Source: UBA5066 sp046331465
GTDB taxonomy: Bacteria > Acidobacteriota > Thermoanaerobaculia > UBA5066
DNA: 64,000 bases
Assembly (NCBI GenBank): GCA_046331465.1
Contig: JAXLQV010000001.1
Coordinates: 186,001 to 250,000, forward strand
Direction: 5' to 3'
Shown here piece by piece: positions 52,901 through 60,610 of this stretch (within the stretch, counting starts at the first letter, position 1; the number at the start of each line of letters is the position of its first letter). Below the pieces are notes generated by a model. The model had not been told where the DNA came from. It did not search any database and saw nothing but the letters and a program-made list of their open reading frames with translations. Made by a program: the position numbers and the translations under genes.

Positions 52901-54499
52901 CCCGTCGCCGGCGAGGAAGACGCGCCGGACGCCCGGCACCCCTTCGAACCTCTGCTCCACGCGTCGCGGCGCGATCGTCCGGCCGCGGCTGTTCTTGTAG
53001 ATGTCCTTGACGCGATCGACGATCTCGAGGTGCCCGCTCGCGCGCCGGCGGAAGACGTCGCCCGTCTTCACCCAGCGCTCCCCGCCCGGGGCGGGCTCCG
53101 GCTCGTCGAGGTAGCGCGCGACGTACGGGCCCGAGATCTCGAGCTCGTCGCTCTCGCCGAGGCGGACGCGGATCCCGGGGAGCGGGAGGCCGACCGAGCC
53201 CTCCTCGTACTCTCCCGGCGGCGTCATCGTGATCCCCCCGGTCGCCTCGGTCATCCCGAAGCCCGAGCAGAGCTCGACGCCGTGCGCCTGGAAGAAGCGG
53301 AAGACCTGGGGGGCGAGCCAGCCGGCGGCGGAGAGACCCCAGCGGAGGCGTCCCCCGACGACCCTCCGGAGGGCCGCGTGCGTCTCCGCCGTCGAGGCCC
53401 CTTCGCCCGCCGCCTCCCGCGCGCGTCCCTCCAGCTGCGCCCAGCGGATCGGGATGGAGATCAGCCCGGTCGGCTCGACCTCGGCGAGGCCGGCGGCGAG
53501 CCCGTCGAGCGACGGGTTCCCCGCGAAGACGTAGGTGCCACCCCAGAAGATCATCCCGAGCATCTCGAGGTAGCGCCCGAACGTGTGGTAGAGCGGCAGG
53601 AAGCAGAGGAGGACCTCCTCCTCGCCGACGAACGGCAGCGCGGCGGCCCGCGCGAACCGCTTCGTCACCAGGTTCTCCATCGAGAAGGCGACCCCCTTCT
53701 GGCCGCCGGTCGACCCCGACGTGAAGAGGACGGTGCAGACGTCGTCGAGGCGGCGGCGCGGGGCGCGGGCGAGCGCCTCCGGGATCGACGCGTCGTCCCG
53801 CGCCGCGAGGAGCTCGCCGAGGACGACGTCGCCCTCGCCCGCGAGCTCGGCCGCCTCGTCGAGGAGGACGACCCGGAACGGCCGCGCGACGCGGCGGGCC
53901 GCCTCCCGGAGGCGCCGGAGGCTCTCCTCCGAGGAGGCGACGGCGAGGTTCACGTAGAGCGCGTCGAACGCCGCCGCGAGCTCACCCGTCGTCAGGTGGG
54001 GGGAGAGCGGCGAGACGAGGATCCCGTGGAGGAGGCAGGCGAGGTCGAGGCAGGCCCCGTCGAAACCGTTCTCCGAGACGATCGCGACCCGCGGCTCCGC
54101 CTCGAGGCCGAGGAGCGCGGCCGCCACGGCGTCGGCGCGGCGGGCGACGTGCGCGTAGCTCCAGCGCGGAGCGCCCGGAGCGGGGCCGGCGGCGAAGAGG
54201 GTGCGTCCCGGGTGCGCCGCGACGCGCTGCGCGAGCATCTCCGCGAGGCCGTAGCTCGAGGCGGCCACGGCGCGGACGCCGATCTCGGCCCAGCGGGAGC
54301 GCGCCGCCCCGTCGGGAAGCGCGAGGAGGTGCTCGCGACGGCGGGTCGCGTCGAGCCAGCGGTGCCAGAGGAGAGGCGCCACGTCGTCCGCGCCGAGGGC
54401 GGCCTCGGCCGCGTCGAGGAGCTCCCCGGCGCGGTCGGCCGAGGGGGCCGATTCCCAACGGGCGAGCGATTCGTCGAGGAAGGGGGTGCGGGCCATCAC
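49916..54499 (-). CDS. 1527-residue acyl-CoA-ligase fusion with helical middle and GNAT tail
   Basis: A very long multidomain protein. Residues about 60-615 are an ANL-family adenylating domain: FTSGSTGGQKG (P-loop, about 259), GMTEATGGI and KTGDVF, with RVKDIYKNSRGRTI and the C-terminal KGSYRRKAIEK that usually carries the catalytic Lys. It resembles long-chain fatty acyl-CoA or acyl-AMP ligases. Residues about 700-960 are helical and HEAT-like. A middle part (about 1000-1370) has AEDYREGACLLSISGSKPYTG, which I do not recognise. The last 120 residues (DGIVVAPSLRGRGLSAALLDDL at about 1466) are a GNAT acetyltransferase. Start codons ATG-ATG; TATCCT lies about 20 nt upstream. Length far exceeds a normal ligase (about 550-650). 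Confidence 0.75.
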   Translation of the reverse strand: MMARTPFLDESLARWESAPSADRAGELLDAAEAALGADDVAPLLWHRWLDATRRREHLLALPDGAARSRWAEIGVRAVAASSYGLAEMLAQRVAAHPGRTLFAAGPAPGAPRWSYAHVARRADAVAAALLGLEAEPRVAIVSENGFDGACLDLACLLHGILVSPLSPHLTTGELAAAFDALYVNLAVASSEESLRRLREAARRVARPFRVVLLDEAAELAGEGDVVLGELLAARDDASIPEALARAPRRRLDDVCTVLFTSGSTGGQKGVAFSMENLVTKRFARAAALPFVGEEEVLLCFLPLYHTFGRYLEMLGMIFWGGTYVFAGNPSLDGLAAGLAEVEPTGLISIPIRWAQLEGRAREAAGEGASTAETHAALRRVVGGRLRWGLSAAGWLAPQVFRFFQAHGVELCSGFGMTEATGGITMTPPGEYEEGSVGLPLPGIRVRLGESDELEISGPYVARYLDEPEPAPGGERWVKTGDVFRRRASGHLEIVDRVKDIYKNSRGRTIAPRRVEQRFEGVPGVRRVFLAGDGRDDNVLLVVPDAGDPVLAGDPSGEAARDYLRRIVAAANLDLAPYERVVDFAVLPRDFSLEEGELTPKGSYRRKAIEKAFSPVIEGLYRSRVVTLSGDGVTVSVPRWLYRDLGLLEGDLVLEAGRLVDRRRGRSAALAPSPAGEEVRVGSLAYRCSGRKVDLGLLARQPLLWVGNAELAALLPVKDGWETPLHGSCAEVLLPARDEVPEGDPGAPPEPLPSPQLAALHRLSVAALFGPPDTALEALSRAEALLRQGDRRTAELLRRRLQALARHPDVRVRCEAYRVLLLDDPLVDTGAILPAFLRSGLPFLTEESVADIARADLGEERLTALRRRLHSYREAMTGPLPDVTRQTLGDVLELLGGFARHHPEDHAAVRAELASWAIQAGDPALARRANALFDSLGAWHEETAAASALLPPVSEGRRKLCFRDGLPEEEVRALEALLLGTSFLRESIELAFETDPPDLADIPDEGIWVTPVLALHRHRLYRLSVRTAAGSHHDLLLTVRGDLDSDAVRATTLRMIALAGHPWGPPVVPPVGSWRPDLGALSLAWVDELTLAERLRDAAVPGRARAGEGHSLKSLVVRALAAFFTAWERSGRLLVPGAVAPSNVAVPAEDYREGACLLSISGSKPYTGPLDLVEPMLRNVFRETTALAPRLAPALRPSWIVDAAFEALGEEKARTFLGELKEAAGTRATEAWGALLDAVDAALASAPGDRVPLALETAVARFAAWEEERPGAPLAEREKTAESLLRLYRVDTLGEEARYRLFRRTVFARSSPEVLSAFDHLLAALRARPGARPSHLVELEALHAALRRDEERHAFTRLVFPAARSARPVEVTVVGDAVKHVVLATELVDRLDAAWVVRDPVDAAEVGRLYRLFVRAGLPRAFSPERRYLVVLDAAGRIAGGVSYSLLGGDAAQLDGIVVAPSLRGRGLSAALLDDLCARLAALGVRSLLAHFAFRNIPLAGFRLDRRHGGLVRDLSVPAPADAEEALA

Positions 54500-54564
54500 G
54501 GGAACCTCGCGCCCGGAGGATAGCCCGTCCCTTCGCGTGGACTCCGGGCGCCTCTCCCCCTACC

Positions 54565-56166
54565 ATGCGGAGGAGTGCCGTGACGGTCGACGAACAGCGC
54601 CTCAGGGCCGAGCTGCCCGAGTTCCTCGAGCTCCTCGGGGACGTCGCGGGCTGGGTCGGCGGCCTCGACCTCGCGAAGGCGCGCGAGGTCCCGGCCGAGG
54701 TCCTGTCCGGCCTGCGCGACGGCCTCCTCCGCTCCCTCGAGTACCTGCACGAGCTCTTCGCCCTGCGCGGGGAGCCGTCGCCGTACCCCGAGCCCGGGAT
54801 CGCCTACGGTGCGCTCGGCCCTTCTCTGAAGAGGACTCTTCCCCAGAGGCTCGCCGCGCAGCTCGCCGACGAGCTGAACGGCATTCCGGGGAACCGGCTC
54901 GAGGACGTCTCGCAGTTCGCCGCCCTCGGCCTCCACGCCCGGGTGACCGACCTCCTCCGCTTCGTCGGCTTCCTCGAGGAGGAGAGGGCCGGCACCGCGC
55001 GGGCGGCCGCCCCACCCACGGTCGTCTCGACCCGGCGCGCGAAGGCGGCGGACGCGAAGACCGGGTCGCACGCGCGCCGTTCGGCGGCCGCCGCCCCGGC
55101 CGCGCCGAAGCCGACCGCGAAACCCGCGGCCGAGCCGGCCGCGCCGAAGCACGAGGCGAAGGCGACCGAGGAGCCGGTCGCCCCGAAGCCCGCCCCGCGG
55201 GCCGCCGCGCCCGCCGCCGCGCCGGCGGCCGTCCGTCCCCGCGCGGCCGCCCCCGCGCCCTCCCCGGCCGCGCCGGCGGGAGGAGCCGGCCCCGACCTCT
55301 CCTCCTACGACATCCGAATCGACGAGGCGGGGGAGAGAATCGACGCCGACGGCGCCTCCGTCTGGTTCGCGGCCGGAGCGGGGCCCCGGGCGGCGGGCGA
55401 GGGGCTCGCGGCGTCGTTCGCGGTCGCCTTCCCCGGAGGCGTCGCGTTCGCGACGGCCGACGGGGCCGAGTCGTCGCTCGGCGCGCGCCTCGCGGCCGCC
55501 GTCGCCGTCCGGACCTTCTGCCGCGCCGCCGCCGTGAGCCCGGCCGCCCCGGAGGCTGCCGTCAGGACGGCCCAGGGCCACCTCGACATGCTCCTCTCCT
55601 CCCTCCTCGCCTCCGGGGACGCGTCCGCTGCCCTGACGAAGGTCCGCGGGAGCGTCGCCGTCGCGAACGCGCGGAGGATCCTCGCGCACACGCGGCAGCC
55701 CGACGAGGAGCTCCGGAGGGTGCCGCCCGCCCTCGCGGCGAGCCTCGTCGGCGCCGTCGCCGTCTCCCGGCGCGAGGGGCTCCGGGTGTCGGTCGTCCGT
55801 CTCGGGCCGGGCCTGGCGGAGCTCCGGAACGCGGGGCGCATCTCCACGCTCCTCGGCGCGTCGCGACCCCCGGCCTCGAGCTTCCTCGGGCCAGGGGCGC
55901 GGGCAGGCGACGAGCTCGCGCGCCTCGAGTCGGCGGCCACGATCACCCTCGCTCCGGGCGACGCCCTCCTCCTCGGAACGAGCGCTCTCACGAAGGCGTC
56001 CGCGAGCGCGTGGACGGCGCTGGCCGAGCTCTGGCCGCCGTTCCCCGACGGGTTCTCGACGGGCGAGACCGCGCGTGACCTGCTCCGGCGGGCCGAACGC
56101 TGGGGCGCCGCCGAGCCGCCGCACTTCGGCGGCCCGCTCGCCTTCGCGCTCCTCCTCGCGAGGTAG
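54565..56166 (+). CDS. unknown protein with Ala/Pro linker and PP2C-like C-terminus
   Basis: A 533-residue protein. Residues 1-140 are helical. A low-complexity linker of Ala, Pro, Lys and Arg spans about 148-245. The C-terminal part (about 250-533) has strand/turn patterns like PP2C phosphatases: FATADGAESSLGARLAAAVAVRTF in the position of the DGxGGH motif, and ITLAPGDALLLGTSALTKAS in the position of GDxLLLCSDGL. The metal-binding Asp residues of true PP2C are not preserved there, so it is probably a pseudophosphatase. The fold call is an inference. It is divergent from the ligase fusion with 65 bases between starts. A GTG at 54580 is an alternative start. Confidence 0.5.
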   Translation: MRRSAVTVDEQRLRAELPEFLELLGDVAGWVGGLDLAKAREVPAEVLSGLRDGLLRSLEYLHELFALRGEPSPYPEPGIAYGALGPSLKRTLPQRLAAQLADELNGIPGNRLEDVSQFAALGLHARVTDLLRFVGFLEEERAGTARAAAPPTVVSTRRAKAADAKTGSHARRSAAAAPAAPKPTAKPAAEPAAPKHEAKATEEPVAPKPAPRAAAPAAAPAAVRPRAAAPAPSPAAPAGGAGPDLSSYDIRIDEAGERIDADGASVWFAAGAGPRAAGEGLAASFAVAFPGGVAFATADGAESSLGARLAAAVAVRTFCRAAAVSPAAPEAAVRTAQGHLDMLLSSLLASGDASAALTKVRGSVAVANARRILAHTRQPDEELRRVPPALAASLVGAVAVSRREGLRVSVVRLGPGLAELRNAGRISTLLGASRPPASSFLGPGARAGDELARLESAATITLAPGDALLLGTSALTKASASAWTALAELWPPFPDGFSTGETARDLLRRAERWGAAEPPHFGGPLAFALLLAR

Positions 56167-56224
56167 CCGCGACGGCGACGCCCTCCCCGGCACGGTCTAG
56201 ACTCGGTCGGTTGGAGGCTCCCCG

Positions 56225-58309
56225 ATGCGAACCCGGCTCGCCGCGACGCTCCTCGCGGCCCTTCTCTCCCTCGGCGGCGCCGTGAGCGCGGCCGCTCCCG
56301 CCCCGATCTCCCCCGAGTCCCTGAAGTCCCTCGAGGACGAGCTCGTGAAGACCCACGGCGAGGCGGCGCGGGAGAGGGCCCGGCGCGGCCTCGCGCAGGC
56401 GGCGTCCCTCTGGCGCCCCTCCGACGGCGACGCGGCGGCCTTCGCCGAGGTCGCGAGGACCCACTTCCTCGCCGATCCGGGCAAGCGCGACGAGCTCTTC
56501 TCGCGGATGGAGAGGATCCTCGAGTCGGTCGACGGGCACCTCCTCGAGGTCGTCCGCGACCTGCGCGAGCAGTCCGACCTCGACCGCGGGGAGATCCTCC
56601 CCTTCGACGAGGTGATGGCCGGGTGGGACCCGTCGGCCCACGTCCTCGACGACCTCTTCGAGAACCGGCTCGCGTTCGCGGTCCTCCTGAACTTCCCGCT
56701 CACGACGCTGCCGGAGCGCCTCGCGAACGAGCCCTCCTGGAGCCGGAGGGAGTGGGCCGAGGCACGGCTCGCGGCGCGGTTCGGCAAGCGGATCCCCGCG
56801 GACGTCAGCCAGGCCGTCTCGGGCGCCACGGCCGACTCCTCCCGCTACGTCGCCGGCTACAACCTGAGGGTCCACCACCTCCTCGACGAGAAGGGGCGGC
56901 GCCTCTTCCCGCCCGGGAAAAGGCTCCTTTCGCACTGGAACCTTCGCGACGAGATCAAGGCGTGCTACGGCGACCCGAAGGACGGCCTCGCGAAGCAGCG
57001 GGCGATCGCGAAGGCGATGGAACGGATCGTCACGCAGACGATCCCGAAGGCGGCGATCGACTCGCCGTGGGTCGACTGGAACCCCTTCACGAACGAGCTC
57101 CGGGCGACGTCCTCGCCCGAGCCCGGCACGCCCCCGGCGCCGAAGGAGCTCTCCCTCTCGGCCGCCCCCGAGGGGGACGCGCGCTACGCGAAGCTCCTCG
57201 CCGACTTCCGGGCCGTCCGGCTCGTCGACCCGTACTCGCCGTCGGCGCCGACCCACGTCGCGCGGAAGTTCGACGAGGAGCGCGAGATCCCCGAGGCGCG
57301 CGTCCGCGAGATGCTCGAGGCGCTCCTCTCCTCGCCCTCCTTCGCCGAGACGGGCGCCCTCGTCGCGAAGAGGCTCGGCCGCCCGCTCGAGCCGTTCGAC
57401 GTCTGGTACGCGGGGTTCCGCGACCGCGGCCCGTACACCGAGGCGGAGCTCGACGCGATCACGCGGAAGCGCTACCCGACGCCGGAGGCGTTCGCGAAGG
57501 ACGTCCCGCGGATCCTGCGCGACCTCGGGTTCCCGGAGGAGCGCGCCCGCGAGGTCGCGACGAACGTCGTCGTCGACCCGGCCCGTGGCTCGGGGCACGC
57601 CTGGGGAGCCGCCCGGCGCGGGGACAAGGCGCACCTGCGCACGCGCGTCGCGTCCGACGGGATGGACTACAAGGGCTACAACATCGCCGTCCACGAGCTC
57701 GGGCACAACGTCGAGCAGACCTTCTCCCTGAACTTCGTCGACCACACCCTCCTCTCCGGCGTCCCGAACACCGCGTTCACCGAGGCGATCGCCTTCGTCT
57801 TCCAGGAGCGGGACCTCGCCCTCCTCGGCCTCGCGAAGGAGGACCCGAAGAGGCGCGCCCTCGCGACGCTGAACACGTTCTGGGGAGCGGCGGAGATCGC
57901 CGGGGTCGCCCTCGTCGACATGGGCGCTTGGCGATGGATGTACGCGCACCCGGAGGCGACGCCCGCCGAGCTGAAGGAGGCCGTCCTCTCGATCTCGAGG
58001 GAGGTCTGGAACCGGTTCTACGCCCCCGTCTTCGGGGTCCGCGACTCGGTGATCCTCGGCGTCTACTCCCACATGATCGATTCGTTCCTCTACCTCCCCG
58101 ACTACCCGCTCGGCCACCTCATCGCGTTCCAGATCGAGCGGCACGTCGAGAAGGCCCCCGCCGTCGGGCCGGAGATCGAGCGGATGGCGCGGCAGGGGCG
58201 GCTCACCCCGGACCTCTGGATGAAGGGGGCCGTCGGGGCCCCGGTCGGACCGGACGCGCTCCTCCAGGCGACGAGGGAGGCCCTCGTCGAGGTGAAGGCG
58301 GCCCGCTGA
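56225..58309 (+). CDS. exported HExxH zinc metallopeptidase
   Basis: A 694-residue protein with a signal peptide (about 24 residues). The zinc site is VHELGHNVEQ (His490-Glu491-x-x-His494) and a further Glu (Glu520 in AFTEA) lies 26 residues on, as in gluzincin peptidases of the M3 or related clans. The N-terminal 400 residues are helical and have no other motif I recognise. It is likely a periplasmic oligopeptidase or zinc peptidase of unassigned family. TAGACT at about 56197-56202 and TTGGAGG at 56210-56216 precede the ATG at suitable distances. Confidence 0.78.
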   Translation: MRTRLAATLLAALLSLGGAVSAAAPAPISPESLKSLEDELVKTHGEAARERARRGLAQAASLWRPSDGDAAAFAEVARTHFLADPGKRDELFSRMERILESVDGHLLEVVRDLREQSDLDRGEILPFDEVMAGWDPSAHVLDDLFENRLAFAVLLNFPLTTLPERLANEPSWSRREWAEARLAARFGKRIPADVSQAVSGATADSSRYVAGYNLRVHHLLDEKGRRLFPPGKRLLSHWNLRDEIKACYGDPKDGLAKQRAIAKAMERIVTQTIPKAAIDSPWVDWNPFTNELRATSSPEPGTPPAPKELSLSAAPEGDARYAKLLADFRAVRLVDPYSPSAPTHVARKFDEEREIPEARVREMLEALLSSPSFAETGALVAKRLGRPLEPFDVWYAGFRDRGPYTEAELDAITRKRYPTPEAFAKDVPRILRDLGFPEERAREVATNVVVDPARGSGHAWGAARRGDKAHLRTRVASDGMDYKGYNIAVHELGHNVEQTFSLNFVDHTLLSGVPNTAFTEAIAFVFQERDLALLGLAKEDPKRRALATLNTFWGAAEIAGVALVDMGAWRWMYAHPEATPAELKEAVLSISREVWNRFYAPVFGVRDSVILGVYSHMIDSFLYLPDYPLGHLIAFQIERHVEKAPAVGPEIERMARQGRLTPDLWMKGAVGAPVGPDALLQATREALVEVKAAR

Positions 58310-58436
58310 GCGCCGCGGGAGGGCCGGCTCGACTTCCGAGGCGGTCCCGTCGCGTCCCGGGGTGTACGATGCCCGATGGCCCGGGCGGGCCCGTTCCACG
58401 GGGCGCGGAACGGGGCCGCACGGAGCCGGGCGGACC

Positions 58437-60047
58437 ATGCTCGGACCGAAGCGACTCTCCCAGAAGCTCATCCTCTCGCTCACGGTCGTCGTGTCGCTCG
58501 TCGTCGTGACGAACGGGGTCCTCGCGGTCCGCCAGGCCGAGATGCAGCTCCAGACCACGATGCTGCAGAGCGCCGAGCAGCTCTCGGGGGCGATCGCGAG
58601 CTCGACCTGGCACGCGATGCTCGCCGACCAGCGCGAGTCGGCCTACCAGGTCATGCAGACGATCGCGGCCAAGCAGGGGATCCGGAGCGTGAGGATCTTC
58701 AACAAGGAGGGGCGCGTCATGTTCTCGACGCCCCCCTCGCCGCAGAAGGTCGTCGACAAGAAGGCCGAGGCGTGCTTCCTCTGCCACGCCTCCGAGCAGC
58801 CTCTCGTGAGGGTCGACGCCCCGACGCGCGCCCGCGTCGTCCACCGGCCCGACGGGACCCGGACCCTCGCGATGGTGACGCCGATCTACAACGAGGCCGC
58901 CTGCAGCAACGCGGCCTGCCACGCCCACCCCGAGACCCAGACCGTCCTCGGCGTCCTCGACGTCGGCCTCGACATGAACCTCGTCGACGAGCAGGTCCGC
59001 CGCATCGAGGTGCGGACGGCGCTCTTCACGTCGCTCGCCGTCGTCCTCGTCGGGCTCTGCGCCGCGGTCTTCACGCGACGCCTCGTGACGACGCCCCTCG
59101 CCCGCCTCGCGGACGCGACCCGGCACGTCGCCGAGATGCAGCTCGACCGGCCCATCGCGATCACCTCGAGCGAGGAGCTCGCCGAGCTCGCGCGCCTCTT
59201 CAACGTCATGCGGCGTCGCCTCGCGGCGGCGATGGAGGAGCTGAACGGGCTGACGCGGAGCCTCGAGGAGAAGGTCGACGAGCGGACCGAGCAGCTGAAG
59301 GTGGCCCAGCACAAGCTCATGCAGGCCGACCGCCTCGCCTCGCTCGGGCAGCTCGCGGCGAGCGTGGCGCACGAGATCAACAACCCCCTCTCCGGGGTCC
59401 TCAACCTCTCGATGCTCATGCAGCGGATCCTGAAGGAGGACGGTATCCCGAAGGGGCGCGAGGCCGAGTTCCGGAAGTACCTCGACCAGGTCGTCGCCGA
59501 GACCTCCCGGACGGGGCGCATCGTCTCCGACCTCCTCGCCTTCTCGCGCCGGAGCGCCCCCCACCGCGCCGACGCCGACCTGAACGCGATCGTCGGGACG
59601 ACGCTCTCCCTCGTCTCGCACAAGCTGAAGCTGATGAACGTCGAGGTCGAGTGCGCCCTCGACGCCGCGCTCCCGCACCTCCTCGCCGACGGCTCGCAGC
59701 TGCAGCAGGTCGTCATGAACCTCGTCCTGAACGGCGCCGAGGCGACCCGCCGCAAGGGGGAGGGGCACCTCCGCGTCTCGACCCGCGCGACGGCGGGGAA
59801 GAAGGAGGCCGTCCTCGAGGTGAGGGACGACGGCGAGGGGATGTCCCCCGAGCTGAAGGAGCGGATCTTCGACCCGTTCTTCACGACGAAGGACGAAGGC
59901 AAGGGGGTCGGGCTCGGCCTGGCCGTCGTCTACGGGATCGTCCAGGCCCACGGCGGCGAGATCGAGGTGGAGAGCGTCCCGGGCCGCGAGACCCTCTTCC
60001 GCGTCACCCTGCCGGTGCGCGCCGAGGCGGCCGCACCGCCGGCGTGA
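58437..60047 (+). CDS. sensor histidine kinase with periplasmic c-type heme motifs
   Basis: A 536-residue membrane kinase. A span at about 12-32 and another at about 195-217 bracket a periplasmic sensor domain. This holds CFLCH (Cys113, Cys116, His117), a CxxCH heme-attachment site, and CSNAACH (Cys156, Cys161, His162), a CX4CH site also able to bind heme. A HAMP domain (about 220-270) leads to a coiled coil, then the H box VAHEINNPLSG with phospho-His312. VRDDGEGMSP, FFTTKDEGKGVGLGL (N, G1/G2 boxes) complete the ATPase. It fits a redox- or gas-sensing kinase. It overlaps the archaemetzincin gene by 4 bases; the response regulator follows as the third gene. Confidence 0.85.
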   Translation: MLGPKRLSQKLILSLTVVVSLVVVTNGVLAVRQAEMQLQTTMLQSAEQLSGAIASSTWHAMLADQRESAYQVMQTIAAKQGIRSVRIFNKEGRVMFSTPPSPQKVVDKKAEACFLCHASEQPLVRVDAPTRARVVHRPDGTRTLAMVTPIYNEAACSNAACHAHPETQTVLGVLDVGLDMNLVDEQVRRIEVRTALFTSLAVVLVGLCAAVFTRRLVTTPLARLADATRHVAEMQLDRPIAITSSEELAELARLFNVMRRRLAAAMEELNGLTRSLEEKVDERTEQLKVAQHKLMQADRLASLGQLAASVAHEINNPLSGVLNLSMLMQRILKEDGIPKGREAEFRKYLDQVVAETSRTGRIVSDLLAFSRRSAPHRADADLNAIVGTTLSLVSHKLKLMNVEVECALDAALPHLLADGSQLQQVVMNLVLNGAEATRRKGEGHLRVSTRATAGKKEAVLEVRDDGEGMSPELKERIFDPFFTTKDEGKGVGLGLAVVYGIVQAHGGEIEVESVPGRETLFRVTLPVRAEAAAPPA

Positions 60048-60610
60048 GCACGATCGCCGTGGTCGCCATCGGCCCGCCGGACGAAGAGGCCCTCGCCTCC
60101 GTCGAGAAGGCCGTCGCGGGGGCGTTCGGCCGCCCCGTCGAGAGGCTCGCCCCGCTCGCGGAGCCGGGCGGCGCCCTCGACGCCGCGCGCGGGCAGTGGA
60201 GCGCCCCGGAGATGCTGAGAGCGCTGCTGCGGGCGCGCCCCGCCTCCGCCGAGCGGATCCTCGGCGTGACCGCGAGGGACCTCTTCATCCCGGTCCTCAG
60301 CTTCGTCTTCGGCCAGGCCCAGATGGACGGCCCCACGGCCGTGATCTCCCTCGCGCGGATCTCGCAGGCCTTCTCGGGGTTCCCCGAGGACCGGCCGCTC
60401 CTCCTGGCGCGCGCGCGCAAGGAGGCGCTCCACGAGCTGGGCCACACGTTCGGCCTCGTCCACTGCCCGGACGCGGCCTGCCCCATGTCACTGTCGACGG
60501 GCGTCGTCCAGGTGGACCGCAAGGGAGAGGCGTTCTGCGCCTCGTGCGCGGCGCTCGTAAAGGAACGGACCCCGGCGGCGCCTCCGCCGCCGGAAGGGAG
60601 GACACGATGA
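60044..60610 (+). CDS. amzA: archaemetzincin family metallopeptidase
   Basis: A 188-residue protein with a GTG start overlapping the kinase stop. The zinc motif HELGHTFGLVHC (His130, Glu131, His134, His140, Cys141) is followed by the Cys set CxxxxCxM and CASC that binds a second zinc, as in archaemetzincins AmzA. VVAIGPPDEEALASVEKAVAGAFG opens the chain. Function in bacteria is little known; AMZ proteins are putative intracellular aminopeptidases, and no export signal is present here. Placement inside a two-component operon is unusual and suggests a link to the signal pathway. Confidence 0.85.
   Translation: MSTIAVVAIGPPDEEALASVEKAVAGAFGRPVERLAPLAEPGGALDAARGQWSAPEMLRALLRARPASAERILGVTARDLFIPVLSFVFGQAQMDGPTAVISLARISQAFSGFPEDRPLLLARARKEALHELGHTFGLVHCPDAACPMSLSTGVVQVDRKGEAFCASCAALVKERTPAAPPPPEGRTR

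Noticed and set aside
49979..54523. Plus-strand open frame of about 1500 codons antisense to the ligase fusion
   Set aside because: Its translation is almost all Arg, Glu, Val and Gly with no domain motif, while the minus-strand frame has clear ANL and GNAT motifs. It is a mirror of codon bias.
58376..60043. ATG at 58376 six bases after a -10-like TACGAT as kinase start
   Set aside because: It lies in the frame of the archaemetzincin, not of the kinase, whose first convincing ATG is at 58437. The intervening frame carries no motif.
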